Positions 49,441-58,707 of a stretch of 64,000 nt of DNA are shown here, one piece after another; positions within the stretch are counted from its first letter, which is position 1, and the number at the start of each line of letters is the position of its first letter. The position numbers and the translations under genes are program-made. The DNA comes from Halomonas eurihalina. GTDB taxonomy: Bacteria; Pseudomonadota; Gammaproteobacteria; Pseudomonadales; Halomonadaceae. The notes below the pieces were generated by a model. The model was not told where the DNA came from, ran no database searches, and was given only the letters and a program-made list of their open reading frames with translations. The DNA lies in contig NZ_VTPU01000009.1 of assembly GCF_008274785.1 (NCBI RefSeq), positions 1-64,000 of the forward strand, given 5' to 3'.

Positions 49441-49510
49441 CTGCCGTTCCCGGCAGCCATCCCACGGACCGCCGCTGGCGCGGCGTCAAAAATCGTTCCA
49501 GACGATTTTT
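49441..49510 (+). promoter_or_regulatory. Hairpin-rich leader before pth
   Basis: Three consecutive hairpins precede the pth ribosome-binding site: CTGCCG-TTCC-CGGCAG, GCCGC-TGGC-GCGGC, and AAAAATCGT-TCCAG-ACGATTTTT. The third abuts GGAGG and has terminator form on both strands. It could act as an attenuator or a second stop for rplY read-through. Confidence 0.5.
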
Positions 49511-49524
49511 TGGAGGCAGAGAAG

Positions 49525-50109
49525 ATGACCCAGGTCAAAGCCATCATCGGACTGGCCAATCCCGGGACCGAGTACGAAGCCACTCGCCACAATGCCGGCG
49601 CCTGGTTGATCGACGCCCTGGTTCGTGACGCCGGCGACACCCTGCGCCCGGAAAAGAAATTCCTCGGGCATTATGCGCGCATCCGCCTGAACGGCCAGGA
49701 CCTCCATCTGCTCGAACCCACCACCTTCATGAATCGTAGTGGTGGCGCGGTGGCCGCCCTGGCCCAGTTCTTCAAGCTGACACCCGACGAGTTGCTGGTC
49801 GCCCACGACGAACTCGACCTGGCACCCGGCACGGCCCGCTACAAGACCGGCGGCGGCCACGGAGGCCACAACGGCCTGCGCGACATCATCCGGGCGCTGG
49901 GCAACGACAACGGCTTTCATCGACTGCGACTGGGCATCGGCCACCCCGGCGACGCTCGCCAGGTGACCAACTACGTCCTCGGACGCCCCGGCAAGGCCGA
50001 GCGCACCGCCATCGACGCCGCCATCGACGAATGCTGTGCCACCCTGCCCCAGGCCATCGCCGGCGACTGGACGAAAGCCATGCAGCGGCTGCACAGTTTC
50101 AAGGCATAA
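49525..50109 (+). CDS. pth: Peptidyl-tRNA hydrolase
   Basis: A 194-residue Pth that recycles tRNAs from peptidyl-tRNA. The conserved IIGLANPGTEYEATRHNAG (catalytic His in the last part), KPTTFMN-type LLEPTTFMNRSGG, and VAHDELDLAPG with GGGHGGHNGLRDI are all visible. The start at 49525 has GGAGG 8 nt upstream. Neighbour of rplY and ychF, as in many gammaproteobacteria. Confidence 0.96.
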   Translation: MTQVKAIIGLANPGTEYEATRHNAGAWLIDALVRDAGDTLRPEKKFLGHYARIRLNGQDLHLLEPTTFMNRSGGAVAALAQFFKLTPDELLVAHDELDLAPGTARYKTGGGHGGHNGLRDIIRALGNDNGFHRLRLGIGHPGDARQVTNYVLGRPGKAERTAIDAAIDECCATLPQAIAGDWTKAMQRLHSFKA

Positions 50110-50112
50110 GAC

Positions 50113-50206
50113 GGAAGAGCGCGGCGGCGCCCGCTTGAAGAAGGAAGAAAGGCACTCCGTGGCTGGATAGAGGCCCGCCGGCAGTCTCTTCCCTCTTCCG
50201 ACTTCC
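50113..50206. repeat. Degenerate heptamer/inverted repeat between pth and ychF
   Basis: GGAAGAG and GAAGAAGGAAGAAAG on the left face CTCTTCCCTCTTCCGACTTCC on the right. The right side is a run of degraded 7-bp CTTCCxx units, and left and right can pair across about 80 bp. It resembles the CTTCCAG units at 51617. Confidence 0.5.
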
Positions 50207-50284
50207 CCTTCTGGCTCGCGCCGAAGGCGTCCCGTAGAATACCGGCCAATCAACCTTTTCGAATTCTCTTTCCAGGATCAGCCC

Positions 50285-51376
50285 ATGGGTTTCAACTGCG
50301 GTATCGTCGGCCTGCCCAACGTCGGCAAGTCGACCCTCTTCAACGCCCTGACCAAATCGGGTATCGACGCTGAGAATTTCCCCTTCTGCACCATCGAGCC
50401 CAATGTCGGCATCGTGCCGATGCCCGACCCGCGGCTCGACAAGCTGGCGGATATCGTAAAGCCCCAGAAGGTGATCCCCACCACCATGGAGTTCGTCGAC
50501 ATCGCCGGTCTCGTGGCGGGCGCCTCCAAGGGCGAAGGGCTCGGCAACCAGTTTTTGGCCAATATCCGCGAGACCCAGGCCATCGCCCATGTCGTACGCT
50601 GCTTCGACAACGACAACGTCATTCACGTATCCAACCAGGTCGACCCACGGACCGATATCGAGACCATCAACCTCGAACTCGCCCTGGCCGACCTGGATAC
50701 CGTCGAACGCGCCATCCAGCGCCTGGCCAAGGTGGCCAAGGGGGGGGACAAGGAAGCCGTCGCCATCAAGGCCATCCTCGACCGCATCCACCCCCATCTT
50801 GCCGAGGGTCAGCCACTGCGCAGCTTCGGTCTGGACGACGACGAAAAGCGTCAGCTCAAGAGCTTCGGCCTGCTGACGCTCAAGCCCACCATGTACATCG
50901 CCAACGTCAATGAAGACGGCTTCGAGAACAATCCCTATCTCGATACCGTCCTCGAGATCGCCGCCGAGGAAGGCGCCGTGGTGGTACCGGTGTGCAACCA
51001 GATCGAGGCCGAGATCGCCGAGCTCGACGACGAGGAACGCAGCATGTTCCTCGACGAGATGGGCATGGAGGAGCCTGGGCTGGATCGCGTGATTCGTGCC
51101 GGCTACGCACTGCTCGGCCTGCAGACTTACTTCACCGCCGGCGTGAAGGAAGTCCGGGCCTGGACCGTCAAGATCGGGGCCACCGCCCCCGAAGCTGCCG
51201 GCGTGATCCACACCGACTTCCAGAAAGGCTTCATCCGCGCCGAAGTCGTCGCCTATGAGGACTTCGTGACCCTGGGCGGCGAACAAGCCGCCAAGGACGC
51301 CGGCAAGTGGCGCCTGGAAGGCAAGGACTATATCGTTGCCGACGGCGATGTCATCCACTTCAGGTTCAATGTCTGA
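50285..51376 (+). CDS. ychF: Redox-regulated ATPase/GTPase YchF
   Basis: A 363-residue Obg-family P-loop protein (YchF/EngD). G1 is [19 protein letters not shown]3 is [20 protein letters not shown], and the C-terminal TGS domain ends [12 protein letters not shown]. Known members prefer ATP and affect translation start fidelity and oxidative stress. It follows pth by 175 bp. Confidence 0.96.
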   Translation: MGFNCGIVGLPNVGKSTLFNALTKSGIDAENFPFCTIEPNVGIVPMPDPRLDKLADIVKPQKVIPTTMEFVDIAGLVAGASKGEGLGNQFLANIRETQAIAHVVRCFDNDNVIHVSNQVDPRTDIETINLELALADLDTVERAIQRLAKVAKGGDKEAVAIKAILDRIHPHLAEGQPLRSFGLDDDEKRQLKSFGLLTLKPTMYIANVNEDGFENNPYLDTVLEIAAEEGAVVVPVCNQIEAEIAELDDEERSMFLDEMGMEEPGLDRVIRAGYALLGLQTYFTAGVKEVRAWTVKIGATAPEAAGVIHTDFQKGFIRAEVVAYEDFVTLGGEQAAKDAGKWRLEGKDYIVADGDVIHFRFNV

Positions 51377-51431
51377 AGCCATAACGACTTGACGTACCAA
51401 GGGGGCATCGGTATTATTCGCCCCCGTTATC

Positions 51432-51508
51432 GGCTACGTAGCTCAGCTGGTTAGAGCACATCACTCATAATGATGGGGTCCCCTGTTCGAATCAGGGCGT
51501 AGCCACCA
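51432..51508 (+). tRNA. tRNA-Met (CAU, elongator)
   Basis: A 77-nt cloverleaf. The acceptor GGCTACG pairs with CGTAGCC, the D-loop is AGCTGGTTAGAGC, and the anticodon arm has CTCATAA with anticodon CAT. The T-arm and CCA are present. The first base pair is intact (G-C), as in elongator and unlike initiator tRNA. Confidence 0.97.
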
Positions 51509-51515
51509 GATATCG

Positions 51516-51549
51516 AAAAGCCCGCCTGGTTCGCCAGGCGGGCTTTTTT
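51516..51549 (+). terminator. Terminator after tRNA-Met
   Basis: AAAAG and CCCGCCTGG, loop TTCG, CCAGGCGGG and CTTTTTT. The stem is perfect and has a T-run on the plus strand and an A-run on the other side, so it works in both directions. Confidence 0.95.
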
Positions 51550-51599
51550 GGCTTCGGGCGAGGATCAGCTTACCGGCAGCCTCGCCATCAGCAAGCATT

Positions 51600-51710
51600 A
51601 CGAGCCTCCCCTGTCCCTCTTCCAGCTTCCAGCCCGAACTTCGTTCGGGCCTCTTCGCTCTTCAAGCAGCGTCGCCGCGTTCTCGTCTACCGATTTTTCT
51701 ACAGGCTTTT
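51600..51710 (-). repeat. Degraded heptamers and tandem stop repeat after apeB
   Basis: Downstream of apeB the minus strand holds three 12-bp imperfect copies of a CTGTAGAAAA-type unit, beginning at the stop codon. A hairpin CCCGAA-CTTCG-TTCGGG and two TGGAAGC/TGGAAGA heptamers follow further out. The CTTCCAG-type heptamers match the region between pth and ychF. Confidence 0.6.
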
Positions 51711-53006
51711 CTACAGACTTTCGCGCTCGATAAAGGCTGTCAGCACCCGAGTCAGATACTCCACATCCCGAGCGCCGGACGTCTCGCGGATCGAGTGCAT
51801 GGCCCATTGCGGCACGCCCACGTCCAGGGTCGGCACGCCCAGCTCGGTGGCGGTGATCGGCCCGATGGTGCTGCCACAGCCCATGTCGGCGCGGGTAACG
51901 AAGGTCTGCACCGGCACTTCAGCCTGGCGACACAGCTCGCGGAACAGCGCCGAGGTGGCACTGTTGGTGGCATAGCGCTGGTTGGCGTTGACCTTGATCA
52001 CCGGGCCGCCGTTGATCGCCGGCCCATGGGCCGCATCATGCTTGTCACGGAAGTTGGGGTGCAGGGCGTGGGCGTTGTCGCAGGAGATCATCCGCGAGGC
52101 CTGTACCAGGCGAATGAAGCCTTCCTCGCTGGCCTCGCCCAACGCGGCGTTGGCCCGCCGCAGCACATCGCTGAGGAAAGGCCCCTGGGCGCCACAGGCA
52201 CTGGCGCTGCCAACCTCCTCGTGATCGTTGGCCACCAGCACGGCGCCCTGGCGACCATCGCATTCCAGCAAGGCCTCGAGCCCGATGAAGCAGGACAACA
52301 GGTTGTCGAGACGCGCACTGGCGATCAATTCGCCTTCGACGCCTACCAGGGAAGGCGGCTGAACGTCGTACAAGGCCAATTCGAAGTCGACCACCTCGAC
52401 GCCTTCGAGGCCATGCTGCTCCGCCAGCCAGCCACGCAGCAGCCGATCGAGGTCAGCATGCTCGCCGCCCTGCAGGAACACCGGCGGCATCTCGGTCTGG
52501 GCGTTCATCGCTCGCCCATTGTTGGCCTCGCGGTCGAGATGGATCGCCAGGCTGGGAACAATCGCCAGCGGCCGATCGACATTGAGCAGCACGCCCTCGA
52601 GACGGCCATCGGCATGGCGCACATGCACCCGTCCGGCCAGGCCAAGGTCACGGTCGAACCAGGGTGCCAGCAAGGCGCCGCCATAGACTTCAACGCCCAG
52701 TTGCAACCAGCCAGCCGACGTCTGCGGCGCATGCGGCTTGAGACGCAGTCCCGGGCTATCGGTGTGGGCGCCGATCATGCGCAGGGCGTCGAGCGGCTCG
52801 GTCGGCAGCTGCAGCGCGATGATCGAGGAATCATTGCGGGTCACATAGACACGCTCACCGGGCGTCAATCGCCAGGCCTCGGTCTCCTCGAGACGACGAA
52901 AGCCAGCGGCTTCCAACCGCTCGGCCATGTTGGCAGTGGCGTGCCAAGGTGTCGGGGAACGACGCAGAAAGTCGAGCAAGCGCTCAAGTCGGGCATCCTG
53001 GGGCAT
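51711..53006 (-). CDS. apeB: M18 family aminopeptidase
   Basis: A 431-residue zinc aminopeptidase of family M18 (DAP2/ApeB). Zinc and catalytic residues are visible in RMIGAHTDSPGLRLKP, VVDFELALYD, LVANDHEEVGSASACGAQGP, and near the end in GCGSTIGPITATELGVPT and VPQWAMHSIRETSG. The family removes N-terminal residues from peptides. It faces the tRNA-Met terminator region, and its TAG stop begins a short tandem repeat. Confidence 0.94.
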   Translation of the reverse strand: MPQDARLERLLDFLRRSPTPWHATANMAERLEAAGFRRLEETEAWRLTPGERVYVTRNDSSIIALQLPTEPLDALRMIGAHTDSPGLRLKPHAPQTSAGWLQLGVEVYGGALLAPWFDRDLGLAGRVHVRHADGRLEGVLLNVDRPLAIVPSLAIHLDREANNGRAMNAQTEMPPVFLQGGEHADLDRLLRGWLAEQHGLEGVEVVDFELALYDVQPPSLVGVEGELIASARLDNLLSCFIGLEALLECDGRQGAVLVANDHEEVGSASACGAQGPFLSDVLRRANAALGEASEEGFIRLVQASRMISCDNAHALHPNFRDKHDAAHGPAINGGPVIKVNANQRYATNSATSALFRELCRQAEVPVQTFVTRADMGCGSTIGPITATELGVPTLDVGVPQWAMHSIRETSGARDVEYLTRVLTAFIERESL

Positions 53007-53145
53007 GAGGGTCCTCTAGTCATGATGCATGAAGGGGTCTTGGCATGTCGTCGGAACTGCTACAATGCTCGCTCGGTCTTGCAACGCGAGCGCCGAATCT
53101 CAGTCTGGACGAATAAGTGTACATGAATCAGGGAGTGCTTCATCG

Positions 53146-55302
53146 ATGAGCCTGTTTGCTACCCTGGGGCGCGCGGCGGCCCTGGCCCTGCTACTGGTTG
53201 CCGGCCCGTCACTGGCCGATATCGCCCCCAGTGACGCCCAGCGTCATACGGCCCAGGAAGTTGCCAACTCCCTGCTCCATGGCCACTACTCGGATGTCGA
53301 GCTCGACGACGACTGGTCGCAGCAGGCCTTCGAGCACTATCTGGATGTCCTCGACAGTCAGCGCGCCTATCTGCTGCGCAGCGACATCGACGAGTTCAAC
53401 GACTTGCGCACCCAACTCGACGAAGCTGTTCTCGATGGCGAACTGGTGCCGGCCTACGCCTTGTATGACCGTTACCAGCAACGCGTCGAGGCGCGTCTCG
53501 AGTGGCTGCTGGCACGTCTCGACGCAGGCCTCGATTTCACCTTCGACGACGATCAGCGCATGATCCTCGACCGCTCCGAGACACCCTGGCCCAACGACGA
53601 AGCCGAGCTCGACGCCTACTGGACCAAGCGCCTCAAGAACTCGGCCCTCGAGCTGTCGATCAACAGAGAGGAAGCCGAGGCTGAGGATGCCGCCGCCGTG
53701 GAAGACGACGCAGCACCCGACGAAGAGGACGCTGCCTCGGACGAGAACGTGGTCGAGGAGAAAGAAAAGACGATCGAGGAAACCCTGCGCCAACGCTACG
53801 AAGGGCAACTCAATCGACTGCGCCAGACCAATGCCGAGGATGTCTTCGATCTCTTCATGACCGCGGTGACTGACACCATCGACCCGCATACTGATTACTT
53901 CTCGCCCCGCGAGAGCGAGGATTTCGACATCCAGATGAAGCTCTCCCTGGAGGGGATCGGCGCCCTGCTCCAGTCGGATGGCGAATACGTCAAGGTATCC
54001 AGCCTGGTCGCCGGCGGCCCCGCCGAGAAGGCCGGCGCCCTCAAGCCCGCCGATCGCATCATCGGCGTCGGCCAGGAGGGCGAGGAGATCGTCAACGTGG
54101 TCGGCATGCGCCTCGACGAGGTGGTCGACATGATTCGCGGCCCCAAGGGTTCAGTGGTACGCCTCGAGATCGTACCGGGCCAAGCCATGGACATGACCCG
54201 CTCCAAGGTCATCGAGATCACCCGCGACACCGTCAAGCTGGAAGACCAGGCCGCCCAAAGCGAGGTGGTCGAGATTCAGCGCGACGACGGCACGCACCGG
54301 GTCGGCATGATCAAGGTGCCCGCCTTCTATGTCGACTTCGATGCCTGGCAGGCCGGCGAGGAAGACTACCGCAGCACCACCCGCGACGTCGCCAAGGAAA
54401 TCGAGAAGCTGCGCGACAAGGACATCGAAGGCATCGTGCTCGACCTGCGCAACAATGGTGGCGGCGCCCTGCAGGAAGCCAACTCGATGCTCGGCCTGTT
54501 CATCGACCGCGGCCCCACCGTTCAGGTCCGCGACGCCCGTGGCCGCATCAACCTCTACGGCGACACCGAAAGCGGCACTCTCTACGACGGCCCCCTGGTG
54601 GTGCTGGTCAACCGCCTCTCGGCCTCGGCCTCGGAAATCTTCGCCGGTGCCATTCAGGATTACGGTCGCGGCCTGGTGGTGGGCAGCAACACCTTCGGCA
54701 AGGGCACCGTCCAGACCCTCAACGAACTGGACCTCGGCCAGATCAAGCTGACCCGAGCCAAGTTCTACCGTATTTCCGGTGACAGCACCCAGAATCGCGG
54801 CGTCGCGCCGGACATCCAGTTCCCCAGCCTGGTGGACCCGGAAACCATCGGCGAGAGCAGCCTCGACAACGCCCTGGGCTGGGACAGTGTGCGCAAGGTC
54901 CAGTACCGTCAGTACGGCGATCCGCGCCGCTACCTGGAAACTCTGCGTGAGCGCCATCGCCAACGCGCTGACGACCATCCCAACTTCCATTATCTGGAAC
55001 GCCACGCGGCCCTGGCCGAGCGCCTGCGTGAACAGCACACCAGCGTCAGCCTCAACCGCGAGCAACGCCGTCGCGAGACCCAAGCCCGTGAGGACGAACA
55101 GCTTGCTCTGGAGAACGAACGCCGCGAAGCCCTTGGCCTGGACCCTCTCGAGAACTGGATAGACAGCCGTAACCAGGACGAGGAAGACGAATCGCAACCC
55201 CTCGAACGAGCACCGCTGACAGAAGCGGCGGAAATCCTGCTCGACTTCTCACGGCTCGAGAGCGGCATACAATTCGCCGATCATGCCAGCCGGAGCGAGT
55301 GA
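53146..55302 (+). CDS. prc: Tail-specific periplasmic protease Prc
   Basis: A 718-residue C-terminal processing peptidase of family S41. A signal peptide (cleavage near SLA|D, residue 24) leads into the N-terminal domain. A PDZ domain follows (about residues 265-340, SSLVAGGPAEKAGALKPADR), then the catalytic core with the serine in NRLSASASEIFAG and the lysine in TFGKGTVQTL. A strongly acidic insert around residues 175-205 (EEAEAEDAAAVEDDAAPDEE) is typical of halophile proteins. I used the ATG at 53146; the upstream frame is not conserved-looking. It degrades SsrA-tagged and misfolded periplasmic proteins. Confidence 0.95.
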   Translation: MSLFATLGRAAALALLLVAGPSLADIAPSDAQRHTAQEVANSLLHGHYSDVELDDDWSQQAFEHYLDVLDSQRAYLLRSDIDEFNDLRTQLDEAVLDGELVPAYALYDRYQQRVEARLEWLLARLDAGLDFTFDDDQRMILDRSETPWPNDEAELDAYWTKRLKNSALELSINREEAEAEDAAAVEDDAAPDEEDAASDENVVEEKEKTIEETLRQRYEGQLNRLRQTNAEDVFDLFMTAVTDTIDPHTDYFSPRESEDFDIQMKLSLEGIGALLQSDGEYVKVSSLVAGGPAEKAGALKPADRIIGVGQEGEEIVNVVGMRLDEVVDMIRGPKGSVVRLEIVPGQAMDMTRSKVIEITRDTVKLEDQAAQSEVVEIQRDDGTHRVGMIKVPAFYVDFDAWQAGEEDYRSTTRDVAKEIEKLRDKDIEGIVLDLRNNGGGALQEANSMLGLFIDRGPTVQVRDARGRINLYGDTESGTLYDGPLVVLVNRLSASASEIFAGAIQDYGRGLVVGSNTFGKGTVQTLNELDLGQIKLTRAKFYRISGDSTQNRGVAPDIQFPSLVDPETIGESSLDNALGWDSVRKVQYRQYGDPRRYLETLRERHRQRADDHPNFHYLERHAALAERLREQHTSVSLNREQRRRETQAREDEQLALENERREALGLDPLENWIDSRNQDEEDESQPLERAPLTEAAEILLDFSRLESGIQFADHASRSE

Positions 55303-55324
55303 ACCTAGACTCTCTCCATGACAC

Positions 55325-55355
55325 GACGCCGGGCTATTGCCCGGCGTCTTGCTTT
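55325..55355 (+). terminator. Terminator after prc
   Basis: A 10-bp stem GACGCCGGGC, loop TATT, GCCCGGCGTC, then TTGCTTT. It lies 22 bp after the prc stop. Confidence 0.85.
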
Positions 55356-55444
55356 CATCCTGACCTTGCCTTCCCATCCACGCGTTCGATCTACACGTAC
55401 CAGGTTACCTGGCCAACCTCCCCGCCCCGCGCCACCGGAAAAAG

Positions 55445-55462
55445 CCCGCCTGAAAAGGCGGG
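55445..55462 (-). terminator. Hairpin at the IS/prc boundary
   Basis: CCCGCCT, loop GAAA, AGGCGGG, with five T following on the minus strand (CTTTTTCC). It would stop leftward transcription from the transposase remnant. Homology to the transposase ends exactly at its edge. Confidence 0.75.
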
Positions 55463-56288
55463 TAATTATACGCCCAGAGATAGTCCTTAAGATGGGCTCT
55501 CAGCTCGCCTAAAGTGGCGTAATGAAAGCTGCGGATGGTCGCTTCCTTGATGGTGCGATTCATCGCTCAACCTGCCCGTTGGTCCACGGATGGAAGGGGC
55601 GTGTCAGGCGATGCTCGATGCCATGCCGATGGCAGACCACATCAAAGCGATGTGGCTTGTAGGATGTTGTCCCTGGTCGCTTGGCAAACTGAGAGCCGTT
55701 ATCTGTCAGTACGATGTGAACCCGATACGGCAACTGTTGTAGCACGTCTTCGAGGAACTCAGCCGCCTGTTCCTGCTGTGCCTCGCGATAGAGCTGGGCA
55801 TGCACAAACTTGAAGGTGCGGTCGACGGCCACGAACCAATACGCCTTGCTCTCCCCGGCGAGAACCTCGCAGATGCCCATATGCAGGTAGCCGATCGGGT
55901 AGTGTTTGAATGACGGCTTGTCCGTCGCCTCATCGCTCTGACGTGGTAGCTGGCTGATGCCGTAGCGCCAATACAGCCGATGCAGGCTCGACCTCGTCAG
56001 ATGAGGGATAAAGCGCTGGAGCACAAAGAGGCAGTCATCCAGGGGAGCCAGATGGTGCGCCGAAAGATGATCGCTGCGACCTCCTCAAGGACCGATAAGG
56101 AGGTCGAGCTTGGCTGCTTGGGCCCATGCGCTCACCTTCCACGGAACTGCAACGCCGCCACTTACGCACTGTTTTAGGATTGAGGTTGTAACGGCGGCTC
56201 AGCTCCGCGACCTAAGTTCTGACGATCGCTGTATGTCTTTTCGGATGGCGTACGTGGTCTTGGCGCGTTGATGAAGTACTTGAGCCAT
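55463..56288 (-). pseudogene. IS481-family transposase, frameshifted and 3'-truncated
   Basis: Reads from ATG at 56288 (GAGGAGAGG upstream) with MAQVLHQRAKTTYAIRKD, then LSRRYNLNPKTVRKW in another frame. From 56024 comes an open stretch with FIPHLTRSSLHRLYWRYGIS, VLTDNGSQF and HPWTNGQVER. The HTH and DDE-type catalytic segments are those of IS481-family transposases. At least three frameshifts break it (near 56205, 56050 and 55563). The expected MNRTIKEATIRSFHYATLGE resumes after the last one and stops being similar at AYN, about 55465, so the 3' end is lost. Confidence 0.88.
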
Positions 56289-56562
56289 AGCCTCTCCTCG
56301 GATAGTGGCTCGTACCATGGACCATTACACTCCGGGACTAAAGACCTAGTCACTGAGTCCGTGTTGACAAAAACTGGAGATGGGGAAAAGGGAGCCATTG
56401 CTCGGCGCATGGTTAGCACTATGTGCAGGGCTCCCACATGCTGTCACGGTGACACGTCGCGATACCCCATCGCTTCATGAGCCACCTGTTGGCACGCTCT
56501 ACCACATTGCGCCCCAATATTTGGGGGGTATCCGGAAAATCTGGTTGATCAAGGGGCAAGTA
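56289..56562. other. Intergenic stretch between transposase remnant and acetyltransferase
   Basis: 274 bp without a gene I can support. One possible transposon end, reading TGTAATGGTCCATGG on the minus strand, is at 56315-56329. The rest is AT-richer than flanking core genes and likely decayed mobile DNA. Confidence 0.5.
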
Positions 56563-57000
56563 ATGAAGATCGAGAGTGCAGGAAAAGCAGAGCATGAGCA
56601 GCTTATCGAAATCTGGGAGGCCTCGGTTCGGGCGACGCACGATTTCTTGACTGAGTCTGACCTCATTGAACTCAAGCCGCTTATCCTGCATCAGTATTTC
56701 AAGGCCGTTGACCTGAGCGTTGCCAGGAGCGGTGAAGGGAAAATATTGGGGTTCTACGGCGTGAGCGATGGCAATATCGAGATGCTGTTCGTTGCGCCGA
56801 AAGCGCGCGGCAAAGGCATCGGGGCATCGCTGGCCCGACATGCGATAAGCGCTCGAGCCGCCACCAGGGTGGATGTAAATGAGCAAAACGAGCAGGCGCT
56901 GGGGTTTTATGAGCATCTGGGCTTTGCGGTGATTGGGCGTTCCCCCCTTGATGGTCAGGGCAAGCCTTATCCGCTTCTGCATATGCGGCTTAGCGCATGA
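56563..57000 (+). CDS. yjaB: GNAT-family N-acetyltransferase (YjaB-like)
   Basis: A 145-residue GNAT acetyltransferase resembling E. coli YjaB. RATHDFL near the N-terminus, the acetyl-CoA loop APKARGKGIGASLARHAIS, and DVNEQNEQALGFYEHLGFAV and GKPYPLLHM match that protein closely. AGGGG lies upstream of the ATG at 56563. Its acceptor is unknown. It is a lone gene in the accessory island and may have been transferred. Confidence 0.85.
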   Translation: MKIESAGKAEHEQLIEIWEASVRATHDFLTESDLIELKPLILHQYFKAVDLSVARSGEGKILGFYGVSDGNIEMLFVAPKARGKGIGASLARHAISARAATRVDVNEQNEQALGFYEHLGFAVIGRSPLDGQGKPYPLLHMRLSA

Positions 57001-57242
57001 GATACCATCGCTCTGTCCGCTAGCCACAGCAACAAAGCCATGGATGACTGGCTCGAGGATAGAGCGACACGCCAAGAACGCCGGTCAACCACTTAATCCG
57101 GATACCCTATTTGGGCTTATCGAATTCTCAAAGAGTCCAGGAAAAGGCTTTTGGTAAATCTCGGCCTAACTACCTAATGGTCCGCTTCATTCAGTATCGA
57201 TAGCAGTAGCTACACGTCGAAGCTCGTTCAACGCTGGTCGGT

Positions 57243-57974
57243 TCACAACTCATCCGAGTATCCCGCCTTCACCCTAGGCCACTGGACTATGGGACGTCCT
57301 TCCATGCGGTAAGGGTTTTTCTTGGCATCATCCTTCCAAGGTTGCGGCCAGCCGGTCGGTGAATCCTCCCACCACTCCTGCCGCCCGTATACTGTCATGT
57401 CGAGTAGCGGGTAACTATTACCCATTGCCTCGACGCCGCGTCTCGTCGTCCAGTAAGTCTCAAAGACCCTGTCACCTTGTCGCAAGTAGCAAATAAGGTA
57501 CATCATGCCCGCTTGGCGACCATCCAAGAGCGTGTCAAGCGCCGTTCCCTGTACGGAGTACCATGGCATCTCCCAGCCCATGAAGTCTCGGTAGCGGGCA
57601 GATTCTTCGAGTGGCCCCTGGCAGAAGGTCGCGTAGGTCACATCACGGGAATGCAGAAAGGATAGCTCGCGTACCTGCGACGTGTACAAGGCACAACCCT
57701 CGCATTGCCCCGCTGCAGAGTGTCCGTGATGCCACATGAAGTAGTAGGCTACAAGCATCTTGCGCCCCTCGAATGCCTCCAACAGCGTCACAGTTCCGAG
57801 CTCATGAACCAGTGGTGTCTCGGCATGCACCTCGACCATGGGAAGTCGGCGACGGGAAGCAGCGATGGCATCGCCTTCCTTCATGTGCTTCTTCTCTCGA
57901 ATCCGCAATGCGTCCACTTCTGTCTGGAAGGTGCTCCGATCAACAATATTGGGAGCTCCTAGTTCATCTTTCAT
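57243..57974 (-). CDS. DUF899 thioredoxin-like protein
   Basis: A 243-residue DUF899 protein. The tail after residue 95 contains the CEGC-containing ALYTSQVREL stretch. YYFMWHHGHSAAGQCEGC and SYPLLDMTVYGRQEWWEDSP are family signatures. GGAGGAG precedes the ATG. The domain is thioredoxin-like, but the reaction is unknown. It stands alone in the island, with no operon partner. Confidence 0.85.
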   Translation of the reverse strand: MKDELGAPNIVDRSTFQTEVDALRIREKKHMKEGDAIAASRRRLPMVEVHAETPLVHELGTVTLLEAFEGRKMLVAYYFMWHHGHSAAGQCEGCALYTSQVRELSFLHSRDVTYATFCQGPLEESARYRDFMGWEMPWYSVQGTALDTLLDGRQAGMMYLICYLRQGDRVFETYWTTRRGVEAMGNSYPLLDMTVYGRQEWWEDSPTGWPQPWKDDAKKNPYRMEGRPIVQWPRVKAGYSDEL

Positions 57975-58707
57975 GTTGTCTTCTCCTCCTTATGTTGTGC
58001 CACAACGTATAATGAGGCTGTTGAAACCCCGATACTTGTCCTCAAGCAAAAGTGGCTGGTCCCCTTTTGGATACCAGTATTGGTAAGCATTGGTTCCGTC
58101 ACTGACATGCGATGACTGTCCATCGCTTTGCCCTCGGTGCAATCGACTCACGGGGTCACCCCGTCAGTGTAGGAAGGTCCCCATTCACGGGCCAGGGGTA
58201 TTAAGCAGAACCACCAACCCGGGGATGTGCCTGTGCAGGTACGTCTTGGGCAATGCCAGTACTGTCGCCATCGGCTCTAGGCCCGCGTGCTACGCTTACC
58301 TCCTAGGCATTCCGATAACTGACCTATGCCCTACTGGGCACGGTCAGGATCAGCTGATGGCCAGGCCCTTACGGGGAGGTTACGGCGACAGCACCTCAGC
58401 TAGCCGCTGCCATCGCACCGTGACCCTATCTACGCCAGGAGCTAGGGCACGGAGGCTGACCTCCTTCTCACCAGTAGTGGCCGTTGTAACCTCTATATGC
58501 TTTCGGCTTATTGCAAGCGAAGCCATTCGCGTCTATCCAAGGACGATGGCAGCACTGAGGGGAAGGCTGTCCTCTTATATCTCAAAAGATGACTTAGGTT
58601 CTCAAGAGACAGCCACCACTGCGGAGGCTTTGGAAAGTAGAAGAACGCGAAAGGCCAACAGGCTAAGCACCCGATTGAACACCAAATGGACGAATGGAGT
58701 TTGCTCA
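57975..58707. other. Unassigned 730-bp stretch, structured-looking
   Basis: No protein gene is supported. The plus strand has a stop-free stretch of about 200 codons, but its translation has the Arg/Ser/Cys-rich character of a non-coding shadow. Inverted repeats such as ACGGGGT-C-ACCCCGT and several GC-rich stems suggest structured RNA or a lost mobile element; on the minus strand GTGCGA at 58428-58423 would fit a group II intron 5' end, but no domain V or reverse transcriptase is seen. Confidence 0.4.

Noticed and set aside
51432..51508. Integration site at tRNA-Met
   Set aside because: No integrase, no displaced tRNA 3' copy, and the island begins only after prc 4 kb away.
58090..58707. 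In-frame N-terminal extension of the secreted protein
   Set aside because: Arg/Ser/Cys-rich, no motifs; the signal peptide starts precisely at 58708, so the upstream part is not translated as one protein.
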